Assembly: GCF_963678635.1 (NCBI RefSeq)
Contig: NC_087064.1
Location: 7,291,671 to 7,355,670, forward strand
DNA from: Symsagittifera roscoffensis
Taxonomy: Eukaryota; Xenacoelomorpha; Acoela; Convolutidae
Reading direction: 5' to 3'
DNA: 64,000 nucleotides
Position 1 is the first letter of the stretch. The number at the start of each line of letters is the position of its first letter. This document shows, in pieces, positions 1 through 11,860 of the stretch. The translations under genes were made by a program, and so were the position numbers. The notes beneath the pieces are model-generated. The model was given only the letters and a program-made list of their open reading frames with translations. It was not told the DNA's origin and searched no databases.

Positions 1-1
1 G

Positions 2-1585
2 GAAGTCAACAAGAAGCACTCACTTCCCATATCTGGATATCATGAGACCAAGTCAGTTCAAGTTTCATCTGTGGATGTACAAATTAGACCATACAAAAGC
101 ACATCGACTCCAATGACGCTCGATGACGTACTCACGGTAGATGAAAATAATTTGGCCCCAGTTGATATTTTTCAACTAAACGCAATGTGCAACAATTTTC
201 CACATTTAAAGCATGTTAAATACCCGGACTTAAACGACAATAGCATATCGCTAGTCATCGGAAACAACAATCCAGAATATCATGAGATCAAAAATACCGT
301 TTATGGCCCCAAGAATGTTCCCTGGGCTATCGAAACCATTTTGGGATGGACATGCACAGGTCGGAACAAAACGCAATATAATTCCGTTCCATCTGTTCCG
401 GTGAACTTCACACAAGTTCATTCACACAATAACTTAGATGAAAAATTATACCAGAAAGTTCTCAACTGGATGAAAATAGAAAACACAGGCATCGCTTCTT
501 CAAAACGCTCGCACTCCAAATCGGATAAAAGAGCAATCGATATTCTCGAAAACTCTTGTACTTTAGTAGATGGTCACTATCAAATTGACCTTCTTTGGAA
601 AGAGGATACTGATCTTCCAAATAACCGTTGGCTAGCTGAAAAGCAACTCAACAGCCTCGAATTTCGCCTTAAAAGTAAACCTGATTTAAGGGAGAAATAC
701 CGCGCAACAGTCATCACTGACTTAGAAAAAGGCTTTGTCACCAAAATAGATGCAAAACATGACACTGCAATCAAATCTTGGTATTTGCCGCATCATCCAG
801 TGACAAATGTCAACAAACCAGACAAAGTTAGACGAGTCTCAAATGCTTCCAGCATTTTTCAGGGTAAATCCCTCAACTCGAGTTTGCTCAAAGGGCCCGA
901 TCTTTTGTGCAACTTAACAGGTCTCATAATTCGCTTTCGACAAAATAAAATAGCAATATCTGCTGACATAGATGCTATGTTTATGCAAGTGCTAGTCAGC
1001 CCAAAGGATAGACCTTTTCTAAGATACCTTTGGAAAGATAATGGTAAATTAGAAACTCACGAATATACACGACACATTTTCGGTGCCACAGACTCACCAT
1101 GCGTGGCTTGCTACGCAGTACGACGATGTGCATCAGACAGTAAAAACGACTTTCCTCTGGCTTCTAAAATCATTCAACGGAATATCTACATGGATGATTT
1201 GTATGTCACTTCGTCAACGGTAGAAGAAGCCCTCCAACAAATGACACAACTACGAGGATCTTTATCTCGAGGTGGGTTCAACTTGAATAAGTGGAACTCA
1301 AACAGTAAACCATTCCTGGATTCAATTGATCCAAATATTTTAGTCAGCCCTAATGATCCAACGCCTAAACATCAACGAGTTCTCGGTGTTCACTGGAATA
1401 CCAACACTGACTGCTACTTCATCGATAACAAAAAGTTTGTAAAAATTCTACGTATTGGCATTGCTACGCAACGGAAACTCCTGAAGTATACCGCTTCTTT
1501 ATTTGACCCTCTCGGAATAGTGGCTCCATTGACAATTCGGATTCGAAAAGTTCTCCAATCTGTTTGGTCACAAAGCGTTAAGTGA
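2..1585 (+). pseudogene. BEL/Pao pol: protease end, reverse transcriptase
   Basis: The frame is open from base 2, so the first codons are the interior of the polyprotein; the GTG at 71 is not a true start. Residues encoded at about 60-350 match the spacer between the retropepsin and RT of BEL elements. The reverse transcriptase follows, with the catalytic region SADIDAMFMQV (about 957-990) and the box YMDDLYV (about 1187-1207). The part after the RT (FDPLGIVAPL, about 1501-1530) is the conserved start of the Pao-type A17 region. The frame stops at TGA 1583-1585, but the same frame resumes immediately downstream, so this is a point lesion rather than a natural end. Confidence 0.85.
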
Positions 1586-2185
1586 GATACTCCATTAGAC
1601 ACGGATAAACTTCCCGATTTCAAACTTTGGGTAGACGAAATGGAAAATTTCGAAACTGTTTCATTCCAAAGGAACTTCTTTGATAAAGAAAACCCTGCTT
1701 CAATCCAGCTTCACACGTTTTGTGATGCATCAGAATTCGCTCTCGCTGCTGTTTGCTACCTAAGAATAGTCTACAGCGACGGCTCCACATCTTTGAAGTT
1801 TATAATAGGAAAGACAAGAGTCGCTCCTATGAAACGTGTTACAATTCCCAATCTCGAGTTGCAAGCTGCAGTATATGCTGCCCAACTATCGCTCTTTGTT
1901 TCAGAGGAAATTGACCTCAAAGTTGAAAAAACTTATTTTTGGTCTGACAGTACTACTGTTTTGTATTGGCTGCGAACACCTGAAATACGACACAAAATTT
2001 TCGTCGCTAATCGGCTTCAGAAAATTTTAGACGTTTCTAAAGCTGAACAGTGGTTTCACGTTCCAACTCTGCTAAATCCTGCTGACGACGGTACCAGAGG
2101 ATACATTGCTTTAGAAATGACCTCAAGCTGTCGGTGGCTACTAGGACCGGAATTTCTGTTGAACGATTCTTCTCAATGGCCTTAA
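1586..2185 (+). pseudogene. BEL/Pao pol: A17 / RNase H-like segment
   Basis: Same reading frame as the preceding segment, after the in-frame TGA. It shows HTFCDASEFALAAVCYLR and IPNLELQAAVYAAQLS, the RNase H-like signature of Pao pol, followed by FWSDSTTVLYWL, also typical. It ends at RWLLGPEFLL..SQWP, the usual link to the integrase part, where the frame shifts by one base near 2170-2200 and homology continues in another frame. The first methionine at 1640 has no significance. Confidence 0.8.
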
Positions 2186-2820
2186 AGGAAAACATTCGGC
2201 TTGAGAACATTCCTGTATTCGTTACTTCATTAGAGTCTAAATTTGAGCCTATATTTGACATCAAACGCTTCAGCAACTGGAAAAGACTAATACGGACAGT
2301 TGCATACTGCTTCTTATTCGCAGAAAATCTCAAACGGAAGATCAACAAACAGTCGAAGGTCGATCTTCAACTCTTGCATCTAACGAAATCGCACTTTCTC
2401 ATAATTGAAACTGCCCAAAGGACAGATTTTGTCTCTGAAATTTCAGACATCAAAAAAGAAAAACCAATTGAAGGCAAAAGTAGACTTCGAACATTAGCAC
2501 CGTTTGTGGACAACTTCGGTATCCTGCGTTCTCGTGGACGTCTCACGCGTGCCCCTATCATGCTATCAGCTAGATATCCAATCATTCTTGCTGGTGAAAA
2601 CCCCAATGTTCGCCTGCTGTTAGCTAACATCCATGTTCTACATTCCCACTGCGGAAAGGAACAAGCAATTGCCATAGCACAGGAAAACTACTGGATTCTT
2701 CGCTGCCGCGTCATGCTGAAAAGTATCATACACAGTTGTATACCCTGCAGAAGAATGCAACAACAAGTCGACTACCCTCAGATGTCAGATCTTCCAATTG
2801 ATCGACTGCCATCAAAAATC
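2186..2820 (+). pseudogene. BEL/Pao pol: linker and integrase zinc-binding domain
   Basis: After a frameshift, homology resumes in frame 1 with the linker to the integrase. The HHCC-type zinc-binding segment is visible: HVLHSHCGKEQAIAIAQ followed by CIPCRRMQQQ (about 2629-2770). Near 2815-2825 the reading shifts again, and the integrase core continues in frame 3. Frame 1 stays open to 2922 only by chance. Confidence 0.8.
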
Positions 2821-3734
2821 ATTTTCCTTTTGCAACGACTGGATTGGACTACGTTGGACCTTTTCCCATCATCCTTCAAGGAAAACAATACCAAGCGTAT
2901 ATTTTACTTTTCACATGCTTAGTGATCAGAGCTGTGCATCTTGAAATCTCATTAGGACTATCGACAGACAGCACTCTTCTTTGTATCAGACGCTTTTTTG
3001 CCCGGCGAGGAAAACCATCGAAAATGGTTTCTGATTGTGGGACAAGTTTTGTGGGCTCCAATTCTGAGCTGAAGAAATGTCTAGACAACTTGGAAAAGAA
3101 CAAAGAATTTGTGGAAAGCATCAATCAGCTGGACGTATCACTCGAATGGAAATTCAACCCTCCTGCGGCCCCTCATTTTGGTGGTTCTTGGGAACGACTA
3201 GTTCAGATATTTAAACTTTCCCTGTACAAAGTCATCGGATCAAGAACACTCTCCTATGAAACACTGGCTACTTTCACGACCGAAATTGAATCAACCATGA
3301 ATTCACGACCTTTAACCAATGTGTCTGACGACATCAAAGATGATCTGCCTCTCACTCCCAACCATTTCCTTCTTGGTCGTGGAACTCCAAATTTACCGCC
3401 TGGTATCTTCAAAGACAAGGATTTATCTCTGTCAAAATCATGGAAAGCATCCCAACTACTCGCAGATCACTTCTGGAATCGCTTTCTTCGAGAGTACTTA
3501 CCAGGTCAGCAGAAACGATCAAAGTGGACTTCTGCTACTTCCAATTTGCAACCCGACGACATGGTCTGGATGTTGGAGGATTTTACACCTCGTGGACTGT
3601 GGCCTCTTGCTAAAGTGGTGGAAACCTTTCCTGGACAAGATGGAATAGTCCGCTCAGTGAAGCTGAAAACGCCAACTGGATTCAAAGTTCGACCTGTGGT
3701 CAAATTGAGCCGCGTTTTCCCAGTTTCGCAGTAA
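2821..3734 (+). pseudogene. BEL/Pao pol: integrase core and C-terminal domain
   Basis: Retroviral-type integrase core (DDE fold). The first Asp sits in LDYVGPFPII (about 2840), the second in SDCGTSFVGS (about 3030; the family usually has SDNGT), and the Glu in WERLVQIFK (about 3190). It continues into MNSRPLT, NHFLLGR and the DUF5641-like tail ending at TAA 3732-3734. The domain itself is intact; it is separated from the upstream pol by a frameshift. Confidence 0.85.
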
Positions 3735-3978
3735 CCAAGCTCCAAATAGCTAACCAACCAAATAATCACGCAACTCAGCCTTCAACATATCAACTCGACA
3801 AAGATGAACAAATCTACGACTCTTCAATTCAACTAAGACAATCAGCTCAACGATAGACAAACCAAGATGAAGATGAAAAAGAACAATTTCTGGTTCCCTT
3901 ATCTACTGGTTCCCTTATCTTTGTATTTTACCGTATCCTTACTATTTTATTCAATACTTTATTTGCAAGCTCTGCAAA

Positions 3979-4700
3979 TGTGGGCGGGTGTTAATTGTAA
4001 ACAATTAAGGTCACCTTTCTCTCAACTTGACTTTTGACATTACAGCCAAGCTGACTCACTCGTTTCTCTCAACTTTTCAAAAACAGCATGACTTACAAGG
4101 AAATGACAAACTTTCAGGTAAAATAATGTTTCAATTTATACGAAAACTCGGGATTAATATCAACTTTTCTGAATAACCCCCTTATTAACAGTTCCCCTTT
4201 TCTAACGTTCGCCTTTTAGTATTCCCCGTACTATGTAATATAATATCCCTATTTATGATATTATATTTACCTTAGTTTTATCCCTGATTTACTATTGTAT
4301 TATTTTTCATGTACTTACTCAACTGATGCCCAACTGCATGGAACTCCTTTGACTCAACCCTTAAAACTAACCTTACTAACAATTGGTGTACTATTCTCCT
4401 CAGGTAATTACCCAATTGTTATAAAACTAACGAATATTTAATGGGGGAATGTGTTTTTTCTCTGATTACGTGAGTTTGACAACAGATCGTATTGTTTTTA
4501 TTAACTAACTTATTTCTAGTTTCTGTTATTTCTGTTAATTTGCTTAACAATTTTCCTATTACTTTTTGGAGCTCCACTTAAAGTTGTTTTCGCAGTTTTG
4601 ATCCCCGGCTTATAAAAGATAGGCGACCATTAATTTACTTCTCGATCCAAAACATATCAAGTCAGGATGAACACAGTTTCTTTGGCTCCCATTAAACCCA
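3979..4700 (+). repeat. Candidate BEL 3' LTR
   Basis: Starts with TGTGGGCGGGTG, 244 bp after the pol stop, a beginning like that of many BEL LTRs. It contains a TATA box at 4611-4618. The 3' boundary cannot be fixed because the second half (from about 4440) is repeated in degenerate form downstream, and the matching 5' LTR is outside the window. Confidence 0.4.
4611..4618 (+). promoter_or_regulatory. TATA box of the LTR-like promoter
   Basis: TATAAAAG preceded by CCCCGGCT. The two downstream degenerate copies of this segment read TATCAAAA (about 5651) and TGTCGGAA (about 6448), so only this copy keeps the box. Confidence 0.45.
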
Positions 4701-4764
4701 GTCTTTTCATTATCTACCTCTTAATCCTTTCCACGGGAGTTAGTTTCGGCTCTTTTTCATTACA

Positions 4765-4784
4765 CCCCCCCCCCCCCCCCCCCC
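4765..4784 (+). repeat. Poly-C tract (20 bp)
   Basis: An uninterrupted run of 20 C residues inside the first unit of the LTR-like array. Its length in the assembly may be unreliable. Confidence 0.9.
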
Positions 4785-6510
4785 ACATCACATCAGCATC
4801 AATTTTATGGTGTAATGAGGTTTTTACAAAATTATTTATGAAGACAAAAGATGTTTGTCATGGCCTAATTATTAAGCATGTCAATTTTCATAACAATCTT
4901 TTGGTGGGAACAGTAATTTTACTTATAAAAATTTGCAGGTGGGGGAAACCGAAAAAGAGCCCTAGTTTCTCATTACTTCTAATTATTTCGTTCTGGTAAA
5001 CCGAAGCAGTTCAGTGACTCCTGGAACTGTTCGTCACCAATCTCAACTGATGGTAATCCACTGAGCTCTTTGCGATGCATCACTCTCATGCTTCTGACAT
5101 CAGACTATGATCCATGTCGGAACGCCGGCTGGCTCGAAGTAGATTCAATCTTCAGCTTGGTCCTGCCGGCATAGAAAAAATCCGTTTCGTCTTTTCCGCT
5201 CAGGTTCCACCTCAAAACCTCCAATCCCCGAATTCAGTACTGCTTAATGTTTTTTTTTCAAACTGGTTGTCTCTCGCTTGGCTAAATCAATTGGGATTAG
5301 TTCACTCTGACCAAGTTCAAGACTTTTTCCACGGTTAGCGGCATCAACCTCGGTTATTCGGTGCTCCTTTTTGTCAAAAAAACAGCAGCCATCAATTCTG
5401 TCAAAAAAAAATTTTGCTACATATCTAAAGTGTCTCAAAGTTCAACTTACGAGGGGACAATATCTTAATGGGGAAAGGATAATTCTCTGATCACGTGAGT
5501 TTGACACATCTGGGCAAAACAAGCCTTTTTGTTTAGGTTGCCAAAATTATTTCTTCTTTCTGTAATTTTTTTAAATCTGCTGTCAAGTATTCTCAAATTC
5601 TTTTGTCTGAGCTTGACCTGAAATTGTATTTGCAGTTTTGCTCTCCGGCTTATCAAAAACGGGCGCCCAATGTTTTTACTCCACGATCCGAAACATATCT
5701 AGTCAGGATGGACTTAGTTTCTTTGGCAACACTCAAGCGAGCTTCCCCATTATTTATCTCCTAAACGCTCCAACGGTATTTTGTCTTTTTTAAAAAAGTT
5801 TCATCTGGGTACCAATAGAGTCCAGAGCCGCCTGGATTTTTTCCTCGATGAGCTCAAGCGTGGTAAACAACGGTGTTAAATGAAGTACATTGCACCTCCG
5901 CTTCTGACATATTTCTATGATCCATGGCCGCATGCCGGCTGTCCCGAGGTACATTCAACTTTCACCTTGGTCTTCCCAGTATGTAGAATTCCCTGTTCAG
6001 ATTATGCCTCGAAACCTCCCATATCCCTTTCAGTACCATTTCACGCTTGTGCTTCTCAAAACTCATTGTCTTCAATCGGGCCAAAATACTGGGATCTGTT
6101 TGATCAGACCAACCTACGGACTCTTCTCAGAGTTATCGGCATCACGTTTGGTTTTGTGACGTTTCTTTTAGTGTCAAAAAGACCAGCGACCGTCGGTGTC
6201 AACAATTTCTTCATTACATGACGTGTCATGACTCAAAGACCAGCTTGCATGGGGAAAATTGTTTAATGGGGAAATGATCCTTCTTTTATTACCTAAAATT
6301 TGCTCATCTGATCCAAAAGGACCCTTAATTAGATTAATAAACACAATTCTATCTTCTGATTGCCTGCTAATCTGTAATTGAGGTTTTTACTTGTTTCTAT
6401 ATCTAAACCTGGCCTCAATTTGGCGTCACAGTTTTGATCTCCGGCTTGTCGGAAGTCGGCGACCTCTGCTTACACTGCACGTTTAACGGCGAATCTGGTC
6501 AGGATGGGAG

Positions 6511-9500
6511 AATCCCATTGGGACCCACCAAGTAGGCTCTTTTGCGTTATTCTTCCTAAATGTGCGCAGTGGGCATCGCGCCAACCCTCTGCTGTCAAGT
6601 TGTCCTGGATTTTAACAAGAGATCGCTGTCTCGCCACGTTTCCTTCAGGTCTTCGCCGAATTTATCCATCAGATTTTCTATGACAGCTTTTTCTTCCAAA
6701 CACCGGATTTTCTCGAGATTAAGCATCGTTGGAGACAACAGCTGCTTCGTTTTTTGTAGATTCTTTCATTCCCGAGCGTCCTGTCTCTCATTTTAGCCCC
6801 TTATAATCTCCCAATTTTCGCCAGCAACTACCCGCCTGGACCCTGCTTGATGTACTTTGGTCTTTAGACTACCAGGTGATAGCCAGTTCAGGGTTGTAAA
6901 TCAAAACTATACCATCATGCTTTTCAAGATGTTAACCATGACTATTTTCCCAGAACTGAACGACAAGGTGTTGTTGGTCAACGCTGCATGGCGGTCTTGT
7001 TTTTTACCTCAATTTCGTCTCTGTGAGGGAACAACGACGGGAGTCGTTTCATGAACTTTTTAGTCCATCATTGAGTTTTTCAATCAACCAAAATTTTTAT
7101 CGGCCGTAGAGTATCTCACAAAAAGCTCATAATTAGATTTTCAGTAAACGTCTGCTCTCTACTTTCCTTCAACAGGGTGGCGTCTCTCAGACCAGCACTC
7201 AGTATCCTCACCAGAGGATATTTGACTGCAGCTCCGGCAAAGCAATCTGCCCCAAGACGCCTGCAATTCGTAACGCACCATTATATCGGTTCGCGGTCTC
7301 TCCAGAAATTACAGGTCTAGCATGCGTGCTAACTGGCTTCACGATCCAGATTTTGAGCCCGGATGTGTTCCCTGGAAACCAAAGCGACTATCACTGGCTC
7401 CATCAACCAACTAAACAAGACGACCTTACTTTTCAGAGCCTGCAAAGCGTTCTGCTTTCCACCAGTTGGTCCAAATTACTATTCAGGCTCACAGGAGTAA
7501 CAGTAAGGCAATAGGTTGAAACTAAAGGCTTTAGGCTTTTATAGTACATCATGAGCCCGCTAACGCGAACTACAAAGTCCGGCGGTCCACGAATCAACCC
7601 TCATGGCCAGGCACAGATCCGTTAACATTGGCATGTTTTGACATAATTTTTGACATCTTTGCGTCTCTATTTTTGCGTCCATGCCAGTGCCTTTGCAATT
7701 GTGCATCATCATATAATAAAGCAGAAGAATATTAGGTGAAAATTACATGAATTTCTGCCCGGAAGCACTGCTGGTTCTGCCTTCTTGCCACTGAGTCTCA
7801 ACACAGCCATAAAAAACCGAAGTTATCTTAAGTTAGCAATGTTAAGTTAGTTGAGGTATCCATCCACCATCACTTTCCCAATGGCATGCTTGAACAATAT
7901 TGCAGGTCCTATCACGAAAATTTCTGCCCAAAACAACAGAAAAAAGGTTAAATTCAGGTTCACTGGCGAGACAAGGACGTCGTTCACTCGACATTTTTGG
8001 CTTTTTGCCGAGAGCATCTATTCCTCATAATTATTCTCCAGCATTATCGACAACACGGCTTTGAAGAAAATCTTCAGCTTCATATGATTCATCGTTTCAA
8101 AGATCCTTCACTGTCATCAGCATCTTCTCTGCTGTCCTTAGATGTTCACAGAGCTGCCGTTCAATATCAATGATGTCCAGTGGACGGTCTGTTTTTTTTC
8201 ATATTCTGGGGTCAATTTGACCAGCGGGCCCAAATGATACCAATATCTGATATTTGACAATATTTGACCAGAAAAGTCCTCCACAAAAGCTTCCAATTTA
8301 TCTGAATTCTTCCGCAGGCGAGTTCGTTTGTTGTCTTTTGACCATACTCATTTCATTGATCTATGGCGCGTTCACAGATAGTTTTGACATACTCGCAATT
8401 TCATCTCTTTTATCTCCAATACCATGGGTTTGTTTGATCTTCAGGACCCTGGCTACTGGATTTTTCTAGCCTCACAACGTTGATCGAGTTGACTAAAATC
8501 GAAAATCAAGAGGTCTTTATGATCTAGTTCAACTACCCAAAGTGAATATATCAGATGAGCTGCCCGTCAATTCTGCTCTCGGAGGCTTGTTACTCTGCGG
8601 CAGTAGCTTTTTGTTTGCTGCTACGATTAGCACCTCTTTTCTCTGATTAAGTTATACAGCTGTTCATTCAGCCCTGCAAAGATCGCTAACTACTGTGGAT
8701 CATATCCAGCCTTCTTCACTATCAGCAGGAATGATTGATAATTTTGAGACAGCGTGGCACTAAACAAGCAAAGAAGGACCATATTTGTCCAGAAATGCAC
8801 TGCTGGTTTGTGTTCATAACTCAAGTCGGCCAAAGTCAAGGTACTTGTTTAGTTGAAATCTTCCAGCTTGTATCTAGCAAATTGCGCTTCCGTCGAGAAA
8901 GATTTCAGGGTTCGAGCGATAGAGATTGGGCAAGGTTCTGCGCTATCTCCAGGAACTGTTAGCTTGGGTTTTCTATACGCCAGGAGTTTCTTTCACTGTC
9001 AAGAGCTGATTTACATCTCCTGCCCTCCATAACTTGCAATCGCAGATTCATTGGAAACAGTTATCTATCGCGGGAGCGCCTTCCAAATCCTCTAGGGCAA
9101 GAACCCGAAGCAGTTATAGTTCAGATATGTTGGCCTGCCACCAATTGATGCATCTCTTGCTTCTTAGAAACTGCAGTCGACTCTAATCTTAGCGAGTCAG
9201 TACTTGCCAGTACTTGCCCGCATCCAGTGAACTGTTCTCCAAATTCTGGACAAGCTCGGCTCTACCGTTCGGGGGTGTTGAATGGTATGCCATCTTGTAA
9301 GGGGTCTCTTAGATTCCACATCATCCGATTTAATTCTTCTGCTTTTTTTTCCATCATGACGTTGTCCGCTCTGTAATTTCTCAATAAGGGAGACAGATTG
9401 TTAATGCTGAAGGTTCAAACAACAAGAGAAGTTTAATCAGGAAGCAGATTAAGCGTCTCCTAAGCATATACAATGGACATGACCTTCTCATGTCAATTTA

Positions 9501-9960
9501 ATCGATCAGCAGCGTCACAGTACATAGCGTCCTGGACCGCGTCAACAGCAGCATCCTTAACAAATGGCTTCAAAACTCCCGTGAAGCAACTCACTCCAAT
9601 CTTCTATATCAATCTGAAGTCACCCAGAAATCTCGGCGGACTATCTTCGATGATGAGATGCTTACACCATGGACGTAGACACGGCTGCTTGTCGACTAAA
9701 CGCCGCGTGGTCCTGGGGAATGTTTCACGTCTGGGAATGATTCTCTCCGGGATCCACGTCTCAAGTTCCCATTTGGACTGGAAAAAGAGGACTCGTCACG
9801 AATCGGCTAGTCGCTGGTGCGCTGCTCGCAGGTAACGATCTTGGCCGGTCACCTTCTGCGCTAATCAGGGCCTCCGGGTCCGAGATGTGCTGGCCTTCCG
9901 GAGGTACACGCTTCAGTAGATCATCCTATTGCTTCACTTATCAATTTTGGCCGGGCTATA
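6511..9960. other. GC-richer degenerate coding-like region, no gene recognised
   Basis: Base composition is closer to balanced here than in the AT-rich surroundings. Short minus-strand stretches read like protein: at about 6590-6740 an E/K/L-rich helix-like segment (with ENLMDKFGEDLKETW); at 8040-8165 a segment with ERQLCEHLRTAEKML before a stop; at 9262-9417 about 50 codons with VMMEKKAEELNRMMW. They are interrupted by stops and do not connect. On the plus strand 7146-7514 is open, but the product has no motif that I know. The likeliest reading is an old, decayed retroelement gag or host pseudogene, mainly on the minus strand. Confidence 0.35.
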
Positions 9961-11374
9961 CCAAAGGTCTTTCTATGTATACCCCCTTTTTTTGAAATTC
10001 GGTAGAAGGGTTTTTGATAAAAAAATATATATATTTTTGCAAAAAGTATTAAAATTTTCCAAAGCGTCTCAAAAAATTAAATAAAAACTCTTTCATAATT
10101 ACTATTTTTTATCAAACGGGAATTCTAGGCAAACATGTAAAGCAAGACTTTTGAAAGTAGCAACAGGACAGAACTTACGGAGCGGAAATAAGGCCGACAG
10201 TCTGGGAGCAGACACCAGTTAGCCGAAAAAGTTTATTATGTAAAAAACTTTTAAGTTTCAAGTTCACCCTAAAACTACCCTGTAACTAGTACTCAGCCAG
10301 TAGTTAAATTTGAACTTTCATAAAATTGAGCATGTCAGGTGAAGAGCATTGAGCATATGAAGTGATTCAACTGATTTTGTTAAACTAGTTGTTAACTAGA
10401 AAAAAAGTCTATATTCCAGTTTGATAACGCTTGCTAATCGCAAGCGTAATGATTAACTTAATTTTGGTACATAATATCTGATATTTTCACTTACAAATGT
10501 CTTTGTTAATGTATTTTTTCTTGAGTTCCAGTTTGAAATTTTCATTCTTCCTAACTCTAACGACTATTGGACTGAAAAAAAATTGTTAAAATTTTTTTCA
10601 AATTTTTCTAGCTGACTTTGGTACCTCAAGTAGCTTTTATCCTGTTCCATCTTATCCTGCAAGTATTTGTGCGATCTTCTTCTGCCGAGTCGTTTTATCT
10701 TTTTGAAAAATTCATTCTTTTCTAATATTTGATCTATTTCGACCACGTGGTTTAGAATTTACCAACTTTTTGCACACAGCCTAATTATGTCTTTTATCTT
10801 ATTAAATGTTTGTGAATCTGACTGCATCAAATCCTGAAAGTTCAGTACTGCTCTTTTTTCGGCAAGCTTTTTGTTAAAGCTTGAATCCGATTTCTGGTAG
10901 TGTGTTTCTTTCCAGTATATTTTATCTTCGGCCGTTTACAAATTAGATATTGTGGTTTTGCTGCACAATACCTGACTCTTTTGGCAGGATTGCCCTTGCT
11001 AGTGGTTCAATGCAGTTTTTGTTATAAAAGTTTTTTTTTGCAGTTTTTTTTCGGGATATGTTTCCAAACTGCGCCTATTCATTTTTTTTGCCACTTGCTT
11101 CTTCTGATACGCCATTGATTCTACACAAATCGGCTATTGCAAGTGCGCTTAACACCAGTCTTTTTTTTCGCCATGTGGTGGCCCTCTATGTTTGATCCAC
11201 AGTTCTTATTTGCTGTTTCTTCCTCAAATAGTTCTTGGATCGCTTGCTATGGTATCATTGTGTTGCATTGTAGTTCTTCATCCGTTTGTTGTTGAGAATT
11301 TTACAGGAAAACAAGGTCAACCGTGTTATTTTTTTGATAGTTTTCTTGCAGTGGATCAACGTTTGCATTTTTAA

Positions 11375-11720
11375 AATCAAATATTTGAATCCAGTGGATC
11401 TGCAGTTTTTTTGGAAGTGGCCTCTCCGACCGCATATTGAACCCTTTTTGTTTCTCCCTGAGCAATTTTCATGGTTTTGATGAGTCATGATTTGTGAGTC
11501 AGTAGCAGTGTCCATGACTATGCTACTTTATCCTCTTGATGTATTTTATGCCTTTTTCTAGTTGCGTATTCTCATGGCGGTCGGGTTTTGGCAAGTAGCT
11601 CTTCTGAGAATTTTTTCGTTCAATAAGTGGGCTGTAAACATGTCTCTTACCCATTCAACCTCTCTGTTGTGGCAACTTTTTAACCTCCGGTCCTACTCAA
11701 GGTTGGACCAACTGTGGGGG
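11375..11720 (-). pseudogene. Ty3/gypsy-type gag fragment with decayed zinc knuckle
   Basis: On the minus strand a frame with three stops reads KLPQQREVEWVRDMFTA (about 11690-11640), the usual end of the gypsy capsid region, then NEKILRRA. About 75 codons later comes GSICGRRGHFQKNCR (11402-11440), which is a CCHC zinc knuckle with spacing C-x4-H-x4-C but with Gly where the first Cys should be. A one-base shift near 11570 restores an LEKGIKYIK-like stretch. No pol follows. An old, dead gag piece. Confidence 0.6.
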
Positions 11721-11764
11721 CGAGGTTTGTCGTTCCCATCTTCAGGAGGCAGATGACCTTATGA

Positions 11765-11860
11765 TGCCTCCAACCGTGACCGAAGTGATATTCATATACA
11801 CGATCTTAATGTTGAGAGATGTGTGCCTTACCCACAAGGCCACGGCAGCTCCGAGCTCTG
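11765..11860 (-). repeat. tRNA-like segment, probable SINE head
   Basis: Minus strand shows CCGTGGCCTTGTGGGTAAG, which fits a pol III A box, about 60 bases before a weak B-box-like stretch. It does not fold into a convincing tRNA, so it is taken as a degenerate tRNA-derived repeat. Confidence 0.35.

Larger units (their letters stand above)
1..4700 (+). mobile_element. BEL/Pao LTR retrotransposon, 3' portion
   Basis: The window opens inside the pol region of a BEL/Pao-class LTR retrotransposon. In order along the plus strand one can read the end of the aspartic-protease region, a reverse transcriptase, the A17-type/RNase H region, an integrase zinc-binding segment, the integrase core and the C-terminal DUF5641-like segment. 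This is the standard BEL/Pao order. The frame is interrupted by one stop (1583-1585) and two frameshifts (about 2170-2200 and about 2815-2825), so this copy is dead, although so few lesions suggest a fairly recent insertion. The 5' LTR and gag lie outside the window. The 3' end is uncertain: a candidate LTR starts at 3979 with TGTGGGCGGG, and its far edge merges into a degenerate tandem array. Confidence 0.85.
4440..6510 (+). repeat. Degenerate tandem array of an LTR-like unit
   Basis: Three successive blocks begin with AATGGGG (4440, 5468, 6266) and share the series: tract with TCTGAT.ACGTGAGTTTGACA, then CAGTTTTGATCCCCGGCTT, then TCAGGATGG. The first two also share TATGATCCATG...GCCGGCTG and a tail rich in TGTCAAAAA. 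Spacings are about 1028 and 798 bp, and divergence is high. I see no intact reading frame. Probably stacked old LTRs or a tandemly duplicated LTR with its 3' flank. Confidence 0.6.

Noticed and set aside
4667..4999. Plus-strand 110-codon frame after the TATA box with a poly-Pro run
   Set aside because: The proline run is the 20-bp poly-C tract and the related units downstream do not keep the frame.
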